From Campylorhamphus procurvoides (Eukaryota; Chordata; Aves; Passeriformes; Dendrocolaptidae): DNA of 64,000 nt. The position numbers and the translations under genes were made by a program. Shown piece by piece: positions 39,988-51,650 of the stretch. Position 1 is the first letter of the stretch; each line of letters starts with the position of its first letter. The notes under the pieces were generated by a model that saw nothing but the letters and a program-made list of their open reading frames with translations, was not told where the DNA came from and did no database searches. Location: assembly GCA_013396655.1 (NCBI GenBank), contig WBMV01004804.1:63901-127900 (forward strand), in the 5' to 3' direction.

Positions 39988-40050
39988 TCCCTTTTCTCAG
40001 AGAAACTAAAGCACAGTGTGGTTAAATCAATAGCCCAAGGTGAATTTTGT
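39988..40050 (-). repeat. MIR-like (CORE-SINE) fragment, antisense
   Basis: TTTTCTCAGAGAAACTAAAG, CACAGTGTGGTTAA and ATAGCCCAAGGTGA appear in the order of the reverse-complemented MIR core (ATTTTACAGATGAGGAAACT, GGCACAGAGAGGTTAAG, TTGCCCAAGGTCA). Nearly every word matches with one to three changes. It is short and old, and the family name is from recognition only. Confidence 0.5.
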
Positions 40051-43000
40051 TCCTGGCTGTGCCAAACTTGTATCTCTTGCACCTTAACTAGTACTGACGA
40101 TAGTTGGAGCCTGTTGCTCCACAGTATTTTTGTCATGAAGTTGGCTTGGTCCACTTATAATGAAGAGATGTCATCACGTGGGATTTTCTACAGAACTATT
40201 CAGTGAGATTATATTAAAAGCATCAGCAAATTGACAAGAACACTTTTGCTTTTATTCTTCACATCATTGACATGTCTGTTCTGTTGCAGTAGGTGTCTTG
40301 CACACCTAAACTTGGATGAGTAGATTAAAAGAGAGTCACAGAACTCTAAAAGATAAGAGGTTTTACTGTTGTGACTCTTGCTAAGAACAGAATCCAGCTA
40401 ATTAATCAGAGGTAAAAATTGTTAGTTTGGAATGTGGTAGAGAAAATACTGTTATTCAGTCAGGATCCTAGGGTCGACTTAGCTAAACCCAAGTACAGTT
40501 CAACTATTTTGCCAGGTAAACTTGGGTAAAGAAAGAAGATTGATTTTTAGTATTCCTGTCCTTGGTTTTGTGATGAAATTTGAGTTATTTAGATGCGAGT
40601 CTGTAAAGGATATGTTGGTACCAATGCTTGTGTAATACCTCATTTTTGAGAAGCAGAACTGCATGTACTGCTGCAGAGGTGTTGCAAAAAGTATTCCCCT
40701 AGACATGCCTTCAGAGGCTAACTCTTACAGGAATTGTTAATGTTAAAGCTGACCAAAGCTGTTTTATTTACCTTGAAAGGGAAGGGAACCTAAAAGCTTA
40801 ATTTTTTTCTCTTACAGTAGCTTAAACTGAGCATTAAACTAACCAAAGAAGGTTGCAGTGTTAAAGATAGAGTGGGAATTCTGGTTTCTATCTTTAAAAA
40901 GATAAATTTCATAATACCATGCAATGCCTGCTTAGGTGGCCCCAAGCAACTTGCCTAGATTCTAATGAATAATCATCCATTCAATTATGAGTTAGAAGCT
41001 ATCCCTGAAGTTTCATCTGTTTTCTTTGTTTGCTTGTTTTGAGAGCACAGTGATTAAACTGATGGTATAATGTACAAAGATGAGAATGGCCATACTGGGA
41101 GAGCAGGAGGGGGAAGGAAACTGATGGCCAGACTTCCCTGAATATCCCCTCTCACTCTTGGGACATTCTGTGTAGGAGACTGTGCTGAGGGAAGTAATAG
41201 AATATAGCCCTCCATGTTATGTTGTAAGTCTGCTGGGGTACATAATACAATATCTTCTTATTGATTTGGGATCTCCAAACCTAGACCATGTTCCCACGCT
41301 GAGCAGCGCTTCCTTTCTGTGCAGTGAATTACATTGTGCATCTTGCTCTTAGTAAAGGAATTGCTTTTGTTAAGTCTCTTTGAGTCCCTTTAGTCTCTGC
41401 AGCTCTGACTTTCTTGTCTATCAAATGCAAGCAATTTAGAAATGCTTGACCTTTGTCTCTTACCTTCCCTAAACAGGATTTTTTAAAAAAGTTAAATATG
41501 AATGACAAACTTTTGTTAAAATGAAAATGCTATGTTTTTAAAAAAATGCTCTCTAGTTCACACTGATGGTTCATATCACTTGTAAAGTGAGATGAAAGTT
41601 TTGTTAGCTGAATGCTCCAGTGTCACAATACGGAAGAGAAAAGCAAGCACCTCTTTATTCTAAATGGCATTTCCTTAAAAATTCAAGAAATATAATAGAC
41701 TTCTAGCCATTCTTTTCTATGTCTGTGAGCAGATCCTACCACTCTTCCGTGAGAGGCTATCTTTCTAAATTATCTGCTGTAAACATGAGTGAACAAGATG
41801 ATGAGTAGACTTCTTCAGTTTTGAAGAAGTGTTCAAACAGCAGAACCGGAAGATTTGTTACTTGCCATTGCCTGTGTTAAAAGGATAAACCCGAGGAAGG
41901 ACAGAACTACAATAATTTGCTTTGTGTGTTGCTTTTAGTGAGGTTCATGTTGCTGGCTTTCATGTGCTTCCAGTGGAGAAGTGGAAAGGTCAGGCAATGA
42001 AGGGAAGCGTTTTCCTCTGGACCACAGATAGTCATCTCTGGCAGCCATTTAGAACCTTGCAAGGAACAAAAACAGCATAATAAAGGTTAGATCATAACTC
42101 CTTTTCACCTGTCACCGTAATTTTGTTTATCAGAGAAAAACTGAAGCTGCAGAACTCTGGTATTGATTTTGAGCAGAGGGTTCAAGGATGTTCTGGTTTC
42201 AAGGTGTTCATTCAGAGCGTGGAAGAAACAAAAAGCCCGTGTTAGAGCAACATTATGAGGCAAGTTTAATTCCACTCTTTGTGTTTCTTCTGAAGGTATG
42301 AAAGTATTTGAGGAGGAGGCAGAGGGTGGTTTATGTTTGACTGCTCTAAAAAATCACAGCTTTTCAGACTGCCAGCTATGGATAGGGCAGGCTCTGCCTG
42401 CCTGCCTGAGCTGATCCTGCATGACAACCAGGTCACTTCATTAGAGGTGAAAGTGCACTGTGGCATACAGAGTTTGAAATTTTACATACTGGACTTTTTT
42501 AGGTTGGGGGGGAAAAAGATTGTTCTGGAAGCCTCACTGCCTAATTGCTCAGTACTGAAAGCTATTTTCATTCTGTAGTTGTTGGTTTATCGAGCTGTCT
42601 AAGGGCAATATGTTTAGTGTTACCATGTCAAATCAAAATTCTGAGGAATGAACAGCTTAGTTAATCTTTGTTCTATCATTAATTGAGGCTAAAAGCAACA
42701 ATACTAGAAGAATATGCTACAAAACATTATACAACTTAATTCAGAAACTATTTTTATGTTGCTGAAAGTAATGACCTTTTCAATGACTAAGACAAAAGAA
42801 TATGTTAGGCAAAAGTAGATTCTAAAATCAACTACTTAGTAAAGATGCCAAGCCATTTGCAACTGATGGCAAAAGCTGAGTGAACAACAACAATTAACAT
42901 TTTTAAAAGCAGGTTTCTTTGAGGACATTGATTTAAATATGACTACCAGTGTAGTATATGTAGCAGGTTATCTTACCCCTCAGTGGAGAAAGGTGAATGA

Positions 43001-44365
43001 AGTATTGAAGGATTTGATTACCTAATTAGAGAATGGAAAATCTGGGTCCCAGTTACCTGTAAACCTCCCAGAAAACTAATAATAATAAAAAAAGAAAAAC
43101 AAACCTGTGATAATTTTAATGGCTTTGACGCACAGGATGACTAAAGTGTACTCCAGGCCTTGTCAAGGTTGGTGTTTGACCTGCTGCAGACAGTTCTTGC
43201 TCTGATCACCTTGCAAAATGGATGGTTAATTGTAGGTGTTTGCAGTCCAAGAGACTTGAGTGATTTTTGTTACAAGTAAAGCTGAATTGAACATGGACTT
43301 CAGTAATATTGGGGATGCCTGGATCCTGCAGTATTCTGATTGCCTTAAAATCAAGAAAGAAAAGTTAAAATATTGACTATTTAGAAACTGAATTTGGGCT
43401 TCCATTAACACTAATCCTCCTATTCTGTTGTACAGCAGGCTCTTGACAGGACTTGGTGACAGGACTGAGGGATGTTTTGCTGCAGATGAAACTTGGGAGA
43501 TCGGTATTCGGGTTTTCCTTACAATGAGGAGAAATCCCCTAGAAAAGTCATACAAGAGCAAATATGCTTTCAGTAATGCTGGTATTGTGCTTAGCTGAGC
43601 TGTCTGTGTCATAGATGAGTGCTGTGTGAAGCTGAGCACTTCCCACTGATTTACAGTGAGAGGGTGTCTGGACAGGTAAGGGGAACTGAAACAACATGCT
43701 GGAGTAGGGGCAGTCAGTGCTTGAGTGATCCTTGACTTCTACTTTTATTACAGAGTGAGTGACCAAGTATAATTGAAATAACTGAGCTCCAACCAGTTCA
43801 AGTACCTCGCTAGGGTGTAAAGCACTGCTTAATTTGGGGGAAGAGCTGATATCCCTGAATTAAGAGATAGGAATTAGCTGTATGGAAAAGAGGCACATTG
43901 GAGACAATACCTTTAACCACACTCTGCTATGTTTTGTTTTTTTTTTATTTTCATCTGTATGAAATAATACATTTCAGAGTACTTTGTGGGTGGGAAGGTG
44001 AAATGTAGTGCATCACAGCTACAAATTGATTGCTCTGTGCCTTAGTTAATATCACATCCATTAACTCTTGCAAGGGGTGGAGCACCAAAAACTGACCCCG
44101 AGTGCAAAGCTGGTAATGGGCACCGCAGTAAGAATGACCTTAAACGACTTGCAAAAATTAACTAACTTGTTGGTGACTTGGTTGTTTACTTGGTATGCCG
44201 CTTTTATCAGCAAGCCAAACTTTTTAAATGAAACCTAGTCCATGAAGTATTCTTTGCTAAAACAAGTACTGGCAATACTAACTGCAGAAATTTAGTGGAC
44301 TACAGATTAGCCCCCTTTCACTCCTGAATGTAATCAAAACCTTGTTTGTTTACGTGCAGGTTGCT

Positions 44366-44429
44366 TTTGTGTTTTTTTTTGTTTTGTTTTGTGTTTGTTG
44401 TTGTTTTTTTTTGGGGGGGAAGGGGAGGG
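44366..44429 (+). other. T/G-rich tract ending in a canonical G-quadruplex motif
   Basis: A run of T with GTTTT and GTT steps leads to G7-AA-G4-A-G3 at 44413-44429. Splitting G7 into GGG-G-GGG gives four G-runs with loops of 1, 2 and 1 bases, a very favourable quadruplex pattern. Being on the + strand, the motif would also be present in the ALK pre-mRNA. Confidence 0.75.
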
Positions 44430-44720
44430 TGTCTTTTTCTGAAAAGCCCCTTAGTTTTTCCATTCTCTTGTGGTTATTAAGAGGTCTTGTCCTCTTGCTC
44501 TCTTTGGGCTTGGTGGATGGGGGGGTACAGACCATAGGAAGTGCCATTTTGCCCACCCAGGTGTATTGTAGAGTACTGTGAAGCAGGTCCCAGTTTCTCA
44601 GCGTCAGAATGTAAAATGTGGGGTGTTTCTTAATGCCTGACACTGTCATGGGGTGGCACAGATGTGCCTTGTGTCACTGGAAGCCTTGCTGCAGGTATGA
44701 GAGCAAGCACAGTGAAAGCT

Positions 44721-45039
44721 GGTTTGGATTTGGGTTGGTTTGGGAGCTTTTTGTTAGTGCTGGTGGGTTTGGGTTTTGGTTGTTTTTTTTTTGTTGTTGT
44801 TGGTTGGTTGTTTTTTGGGGTTTTTTTAATTTGTTTGTTTTTTTGTTTTGGGGTTTGTTTGCTTTTTATTCCTTTTCTTTGGTGCGTGGGGTTTTTCTGG
44901 TTTTGGGGTTTTGGGTTGGGTCTTTTGTTCTTAGTTTGCTTTGGTGTGGTTTTGTGGGGAGTTTTTGTTAGTTGGGCAATTTTTTATTGGTTGGTTGGGG
45001 TGGTTTTTTTTTGTTCATTTGGTTTGTTTGGGTTTTTTT
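44721..45039 (+). repeat. G/T-skewed low-complexity tract, about 320 bp
   Basis: For roughly 320 bases the + strand is almost only G and T, built from steps such as GGTTTGGGTTTTGG, GTTGTTGTTGG and GGGGTTTTTTT, with very few A or C. The apparent open frames here (rich in Phe, Gly, Trp and Leu) come from the composition and are not genes. G-runs at 44888-44891, 44905-44908, 44913-44915 and 44918-44920 form a long-loop quadruplex pattern. Imperfect spacing rules out a simple microsatellite with one unit. Confidence 0.9.
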
Positions 45040-45599
45040 AACATGGAGTCTATGCCTTTCTTACCTCTGAGGTTTTAGCGTAAAGAAGTAATGTTGTGCC
45101 ACTTTTTCCCCACCTTTGCACCCTTTGTATACTTGAGGGAAATTAGCGTTGGTTAAGTATGGTTCTATTAACTAACTATATTAAAGGGGAGCGAGACTCA
45201 CAATTTTATTTCTCTTCAGAATTAAAACCTAAGCTGATGACATACAGCTCAGAAAGAGGAAGACCAGGAGAGCAGCAAAGGGGAAGGTGTCTTATAGAAA
45301 TAGTGTATTTGGTTACTGGGAAAACTTTTATAGGGCTGGGTCCTGCTTAAGGAGCAGTATCTATTGTGTGACAAGAAAATATGCAAAAAACTTCTGTTTC
45401 TCAGGGCTACTCAAATACTTAGGGTGTGTGCTTAAAGACTTTGCTAGACTGAGGTGCCTCTCTGCAGGACTGGGTCTGTTTGGCCCCACACAATGGTGTC
45501 CATGCTCCTTTTTAGGTGGAAATAAGACCATAAGGATTTCTTTACTTCACTATCTTTGGTCTACAAAGTAGAAGCACTGAGAACAGGAGATAATTTATC

Positions 45600-45870
45600 A
45601 CCTTTTCCATATTACCAGATGTCTCTTTAATTGATGAGAATCTTTTTATGATCACTTTAAAGGAAAAAAAAATTGCTTTTGAGGGATTTTTCCCTCAATT
45701 GACAGCAACTTAATGAGAGGTTGTGACTTTGTAATCAATTTTAATTATTGTGTAGTTAATACTGCTAAAAATAACAACTTCAGCCTTGATACTGGATGAT
45801 TGATTTGTGAAGCAACTTGTAAATAATTGATCTTTTGTTCCCAAGTGGTTTTTCTTTTAAAGCTTTTTAA
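45600..45870. other. Candidate conserved noncoding element rich in homeodomain sites
   Basis: In about 270 bp there are TTTAATTGATG, CTCAATTGACA, TCAATTTTAATTATTG, GTAGTTAATAC, GATGATTGATTTG and AATAATTGATC, a dense cluster of TAAT- and ATTGA-type cores that bind homeodomain proteins. There are no repeat hallmarks. AT-rich DNA yields such cores by chance, so conservation data are decisive. Confidence 0.35.
45679..45698. other. Perfect 8-bp hairpin with T4 loop
   Basis: TTGAGGGA-TTTT-TCCCTCAA is a perfect inverted repeat with a four-base loop. It sits inside the homeodomain-site-rich block. The stem is too short for a microRNA precursor. Confidence 0.8.
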
Positions 45871-46739
45871 AGTAAAGAAGAAAAAAAATCAGGCAAACAT
45901 TCTAGTAGCTAAAGCACTAATAATGTAATATGTCATAGTAACCACTGCTACCGTAACTGGGGTTTTATACGCTGAGAGCTGTGTGTTTTAATAATTAAAT
46001 AATGAAACAGAAAATGAGTGTTTCTAGGTGTTTTTCCCATTTGATCACTGACTGTAGGAATATGATCACATACAGCAGCCATTTTGTCCTTGTTTGCCAA
46101 TGAACAAGATTTTTCAAAATAGTGAGAAGACTGTCATATGTTGTAATGCTAATTAGGATCAGTTGTGGTAAGATTGTTTTACAAAGAGAGGGTAAAAAAA
46201 CTGCATCATCCTGTTATTTTCTGAATACATGTGCTCAGTTTACAGATGACAAGATGGCTCTTGTCAATCCAAAAAGACTAGTTTCTTCTGGATTTTTCTG
46301 TGCTATGTAATACTAGAGGGTCTCTGACCAGACCTTTTTGCAGCTTTCTCTTCTCCTGTTACAGAATCATAACTGAGAATTTTACTTTTAATATTTGAAG
46401 TGAAGGAGCAGCCCTCTTCACTCACAGAAGCTGTCAACCCTTGTGGCATCAGAGATATAAATGAGTGTATTAAAGGAGGTGACCCTATTTGGGTCATTGT
46501 TGTCTAGGGTAGGACCACGTTCTGTATGTTTGCAAAGTCCTTTTGAGTTCCTCCAGAGGGAAAGTGCTATCACTGAATATTACAGTTCTGTGTGCAAGTG
46601 ACTGTGAGCTGTGGGCAGCAATGGGACAGTGAAAATGGATTATCATTAATGTCATAAAATACAGTTTTAACCATGTTAAGCCCTATCTTTGTGGAACTAA
46701 ATGAGATTTCTCATAACACAGCTACTTATTTGTATTCAC

Positions 46740-46930
46740 CATGCCTTGTGCAGACTACCTCACTATTCTTAAAGCAACTACCAATCACTACGAGGAGTCA
46801 AGCAGACGCTGCATTCTCCATAATTACAAGCAATTTTCCAATTGAATTATCCCATGATTTAATTCCTTACCTTGCATCTGGAGAGCATCAGCAATGTGCA
46901 GCTGTTTCGGCTTTGAGAATTAATTGTTGC
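46740..46930. other. Candidate conserved noncoding element
   Basis: A non-repetitive block contains CCATAATTACAAGC, TTCCAATTGAATTATCCC and CATGATTTAATTCC next to GC-balanced sequence with retained CpGs (CACTACGAGG, AGACGCTGC). The ORF at 46673-46933 has no recognisable domain. Conservation is not tested. Confidence 0.3.
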
Positions 46931-49195
46931 TAAATGCATTAAGAGTGGTCTTGCTGCAGTGGTTTCAAAAAAGAGTTAAATCCCAGCTCATTTCTAGATT
47001 AAACTTTTACTTCTTATTTCTATTCTATTGACTCAAGGTAATGATACAGGCCACGGGTTTACTAGCCTTTGTCTTAGCTAGTTGTGAAATCACATTATTA
47101 TGAAACACAAAGTTTAATAGAACCACGTCAGTAAAGACTGGAGGGCTGGAGATTAATGATAAATTATGTTAGTTTATACTGCTGGTACAACTGTATAGCT
47201 ATGGTTTGCAAAATAAAGAGAAGGTAACTTTGCAAGTACCCAGTGAAATATATATGATTTTTCACATCACAGGGTTTCTTTAGTCAGGCCAAGTACTTCA
47301 AATATATGAAAAGTATCTTAATCATTTGTCCTTGACAGAAGGATGGACAGGTATTTTGACTGGAAGTGCTTTATTTTTGAAAGTAAAAAAGAAATAGAAG
47401 AAATATCAAGAGTTTTGTGAAGTTCAGATTATCATCAGGGCTTTCCAAAGTCTGTTAGATTCCAGTGAGAACAGATGTTTTGTGGGTTTTTTTTCCTGGA
47501 GTCTCAAATTCTCTTCCTTTTTCTTTCCTTTTTTAATTGATTAGGTACAAAGACTGTAGCTGAGTGTCTTAGGAATCTTAAAGTAAAGAGGTGTATTTTC
47601 ATAACTCTCATGAGTTAATGAAAACATTCTTGAATGTGCTTAGTTAAATAAGTGTGAAGAAGGTGTGGCACTTATTAAGTTTCTAGCTCTGACTTTAGAC
47701 AACAAATCCCTTTAGATTGGATATTTAATGTCTATACCCATGTGTTAAACAGGGCATAGACATTGTGAAGCACTGTGCATATAAATTAAGGTTGATACAA
47801 AGTACTCACTTTACTAATTGGTATTGTGGCATTAATTCATATAGCAAAAAAGATTTTCTAGATTTTTTTAGCAAGAAAAAGTAACTATTAAATAAATATG
47901 ATTTAGAAGATGTCTACCCCTGATAAGTACAGTTTATTTATCCAAAGCTGTGGAACATATTACTTGGCTAAGTTGTCTGGCTTAAGAGTTCTGAGGTCTT
48001 GCAAGTCCTGTTCATGTGCAATGTGTTTGTTTAACTTCTTTAAAGGCTTGGCTGTTTACATCCATGTTCTTGGGTCATCCTTTATACTAAGTCAAATTAG
48101 CTTATGGGTAGCTTCCTAAACTACCTTAAGATGAAGTGTCATAGCCCTATTGAAATTCAGCGTTTTGTCTATTTATCAAGAGGCAGATCCGACATTACTG
48201 TAGCTGCTTATCAGGAAAATTAATTGAAGGAAATTATTTACTTAATACCTGCAGGATATTTGATCTTAAACTATGGTATAAAGTGTCTGATTGTATTAAT
48301 GACTGTGAATTTCTATGAGTAGTATTTATAGATCATTATATATAGAAAATCAGTTCTGTTTATGTCTTGTTTGTTTTCAATACATTTTAAGGACACTGGT
48401 CTGTATAAAGTGTTACTGTTTAAGAGTCTCTACACAGTTTATTACAATTCTGGATTTCAATTGCATTCGCAAGGGCAGTTTGTCTTTGCCCAATATGAAT
48501 GTTTTGTGCATTTACTTGTGAGGTGTTTTAGACTGTAGCAACATATGTTATGCTGAATCAAATCTACAAACAAATGGAGTCCAGTGTTTTGTATCTTTAC
48601 AATAGAAGAAAAGGGGAGGCAAGCCCCACATTAGAAACACCTTACAATGATAAGGACAAGTTCTTATTATATCTGAATACTATAAACATGATTGAGTTTG
48701 CCTAATGATTATGTCTGGCTCATGATTTCTCCTTCCAGTGAAAATCATATTGTGCAGGTTTAATGTAACCAGTACACTAAGGCAACAAGCAGTTGAGTTA
48801 GCTGCTTCTTGCAAAAGTTTCCTTTGTTCTCACCCAGAAAACAGCTTTCTTGAAGGGCTTGTCTGCTAAAGAATTTCACGCAGTTATTTTTATTCCTTAA
48901 AGAAAGTTGTTAATTCAGGGCATGTTATTTGCCGGTGTTCCTAAATTAAACCTGTCTTCTCTAAAAAACCAAACAATTTTTATCAGTTCTGTTCCATGGC
49001 TGGAGATGTCTAATTTTGTTCTATTAAAAAAAAAAAAAAGCATTGTAGTTGCCTTTGGAAAGCCTGTGTGGGCAGATTTTTCACAAGCTGAAGAGAGAAA
49101 CTCCTGAAGAAGGAGCAGTGAGAAAGGCGTAGGATTGTTGGACCAACTGATACAAGAATTTATGAGTCATTGCCTCTAGAAAGTGTAGGGAACAC

Positions 49196-49332
49196 NNNNN
49201 NNNNNNNNNNNNNNNNNNNNNNNNNNNNNNNNNNNNNNNNNNNNNNNNNNNNNNNNNNNNNNNNNNNNNNNNNNNNNNNNNNNNNNNNNNNNNNNNNNNN
49301 NNNNNNNNNNNNNNNNNNNNNNNNNNNNNNNN
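49196..49332. other. Assembly gap (137 N)
   Basis: A run of 137 undetermined bases. The open frame spanning it is meaningless. Its flanks show no obvious tandem repeat that would explain the gap. Confidence 0.99.
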
Positions 49333-49649
49333 GTCACGTAGGATTGAAAGGCATTGCTAATATAAGAGTGGAAGAATGTGATGCCTTTAGGACTGGAGCC
49401 CTGGAGGCAATAATGATACAGAAAAAATTACCTTGTAGATGGCATAGGGTAAGAATTTCTGTTTCAAGCAGGAATTATTGGCTGTAAGTGGAAGCAGTAA
49501 GAGAGTTGAGGGTTTCTGTTAATTGCTGCAGCAGTCAGGGGAGAGACTAGTGAAGATTTTTCTGGAAGAGAGAAGAATATTCTGTTGCCTTTGCATGAAA
49601 CAGCAGCAGAGCCTAATGCAGAGTGCTGCATATTAGTCTGGTCAGCTGT

Positions 49650-49860
49650 GCTTGAGAAAGGAGATCTAGAATGGGAGTAGGTGTAGAAAAGGGCCCCTAG
49701 AAGGGTGCTTAGGAAGCAGAGATCTTGCCACAGCAGGTGAGATGACAAAATAGCCCTTTTTTAGCCTAATGACATGAGGAGTAGATATGGATATTTATAA
49801 ATATATTTGAAGAAAGAGAAGTGTTGAAAGGCCAGCTGAAGGAGAAGGAAGTGTTGACTA
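49650..49860 (+). repeat. Possible old CR1-like fragment
   Basis: AAAAGGGCCCCTAGAAGGGTG, CTTTTTTAGCCTAATGACATG and GATATTTATAAATATATTTG occur in the order of blocks in a CR1 3' region (AGGGCC..AGGGTG, TTTAGCCT..AGAAGAG, TATAAATATCTGAAG). Similarity is weak and could be chance. Confidence 0.3.
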
Positions 49861-50908
49861 AGGAACATGTGAACAAATACAGACCACAAATGCATTTTGC
49901 ATGGAGGGAAGACAAAGATTATGAAGTACCACAGCTGTGAATTAGCCCTTCCAGTGAAGGGAGCTGGTAATATAGCTAGTTTTAATGTGGCACTTCATAT
50001 TGTCCATTAGCAGATGAAAGACTTGCCTTTCCTAGTGTTACTGCTGTGTGTACCTCTTGCTCTGAAGTACCCACTATGGTAATTTGTCTGTAATGCAGTT
50101 ATTGGAGCAGGGTTGCTCTACCCAGCAGTGCTCTGCACCCGTCCATTTATACTGCAGTATGCTGAAAACATCTGTAGCTCAGACCATACAGATGCTGTAA
50201 TAAGTTCCCAGCCTGCAGTAGCACCCTGTGTCACAGCATAATGTTGTCAGTTTTGGCAGTGATACAGTTTCATACCAGTATATCTGACTTGCTGTTGTTG
50301 ACAGGATGCTGAGTTTCCTCTGCCTTTCAAAAAATCCTGGTTTTGTGGTTTTATTTTCAAGTGGGTTTGGATGTCTTGAAATACAGTTTATTTGCTGAAT
50401 TTCTTTTTGCACCACAGAATGAAAGGGCTTGCTCCTCCCCACAGGAGAGCAGGGTGACAGTATAAGCCACCGGTGCTGTTTGCGTAGCCGTGCTGTGAAG
50501 AAGCAAAAGTTGGCACTTGGCAGCTGCGTTGGTTCCCCCAAGTCCTGCACCAGTCAAGCACTGCCTGCTGCACCGTTTACGTTTGGTAACTGAGCAATTA
50601 AGGATTTTGTATTCCAATTACCTGGCCAATTATGTGCAGTGCAAAATTCCCTGCTAGTACTGCTGTGATAGCTTGAACTGCAGACAGTCCTGTGATTAAA
50701 CTGTCCCTTGATGATAAAGTCGATGATTAACAAGAAGGCGTTTTGCTGAGTAGTGAACAAAGTCAAAGAAAAAACAGAATTGAGTTTTCAGTGCTGTAAT
50801 ATGGTTTTAATGGTGCTCTTCTCAGGGACAAGAACTTCTCTGACCTCCCCTGAAATTAAAAATGCATACCCATGTGCAAAAATATAGACCTGATTTCTTA
50901 CACAGAGC

Positions 50909-51306
50909 AAGATTTTGATGTTCAGAAGGCTGGAGAACCTGCAGTATGAGGGAAGTCTTCTCTCCCTGGAGAAGAGAAGGCTCACAAGAGACCTCACTGC
51001 AGCATTGCAGTACTTAAAGGGCAGCTACAAAGAGGACAGACTCTCTGCACAAGGAGCCAAATGGAGAATACAAGGGGAAACATGTACAAGTTGCTCTGGG
51101 AAAAGTTTCATCTCAATGTAAGAAAACTTAATTTTATTTTTTTTTAACAATATCAACAATCATTCACTGGAAGGACTTCCCCACTGCTGGGTGTTTTCAA
51201 GGCGTGACAGGACAGGATGCAAGATAATCTCTAGGCTCCCTGTCCCATGAAAGTTTGGACCAGACAGTCTTTTGAGGTCCCTTCCAACCTGGGCTATTCT
51301 ATGATT
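50909..51306 (+). mobile_element. CR1 LINE 3' end, sense, 5'-truncated
   Basis: The copy contains AGAAGGCTGGAGAACCTGCA, CTGGAGAAGAGAAGGCTCAC, GACCTCACTGCAGCATTGCA and TACTTAAAGGGCAGCTACAA. Near the end it has TCTAGGCTCCCTGTCCCATG, GAGGTCCCTTCCAACCTGGG and a terminal CTATTCTATGATT, the diagnostic 3' terminus of avian CR1. A segment of some tens of bases normally found after TCACTGGAA is missing near 51175, so the copy carries an internal deletion. The frame at 50915-51121 is a by-product of the element's 3' region. It lies in the same orientation as ALK. No target-site duplication is expected for CR1. Confidence 0.92.
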
Positions 51307-51536
51307 AGAATTCTCACTGGGGTAAAACACCTTAACAGTGTGTTTTTTTCTGTGTAACTTCATCACAATAAAAGCACAGGCAGCCCATGAAGAGCATTCA
51401 TAACTGTGTGTTCGTTGTGCCAGTATGTGGAGTTCTGTGCTTTCAGCCCTGAAAATTTGAGTATCATTCTCAAGTGACAACGAAAGATGGAGTTTTTATT
51501 GTTCTTTCATCCTACAGTCCCCAAAATAATAATTAA

Positions 51537-51650
51537 ATATTTACTCCTCACAGTGCTAATTGTTTTATGGACATGAAGTAAACAGGACAGAAAGTCACAC
51601 AGCTCATCCTTGTCAGCCTGGCATAAGATAGGAATCAGGCAGACAGAAAA
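51537..51650 (-). repeat. MIR-like (CORE-SINE) fragment, antisense
   Basis: ATTTACTCCTCACAGTGCTA, TTTTATGGACATGAAGTAAA, GGACAGAAAG, TCACACAGCT and GGAATCAGGCAGAC follow the order of the reverse-complemented MIR consensus (ATTTAATCCTCACAACA, TTTTACAGATGAGGAAACT, GGCACAGAGAGG, GTCACACAGCT, GGATTCGAACCCAG). Several words are nearly intact. Confidence 0.55.

Noticed and set aside
44618..45041. Open frames of 117 and 125 codons rich in Phe, Gly, Leu and Trp that look like membrane proteins
   Set aside because: They translate the G/T-only tract. Amino-acid content follows from composition, and the frames overlap each other.
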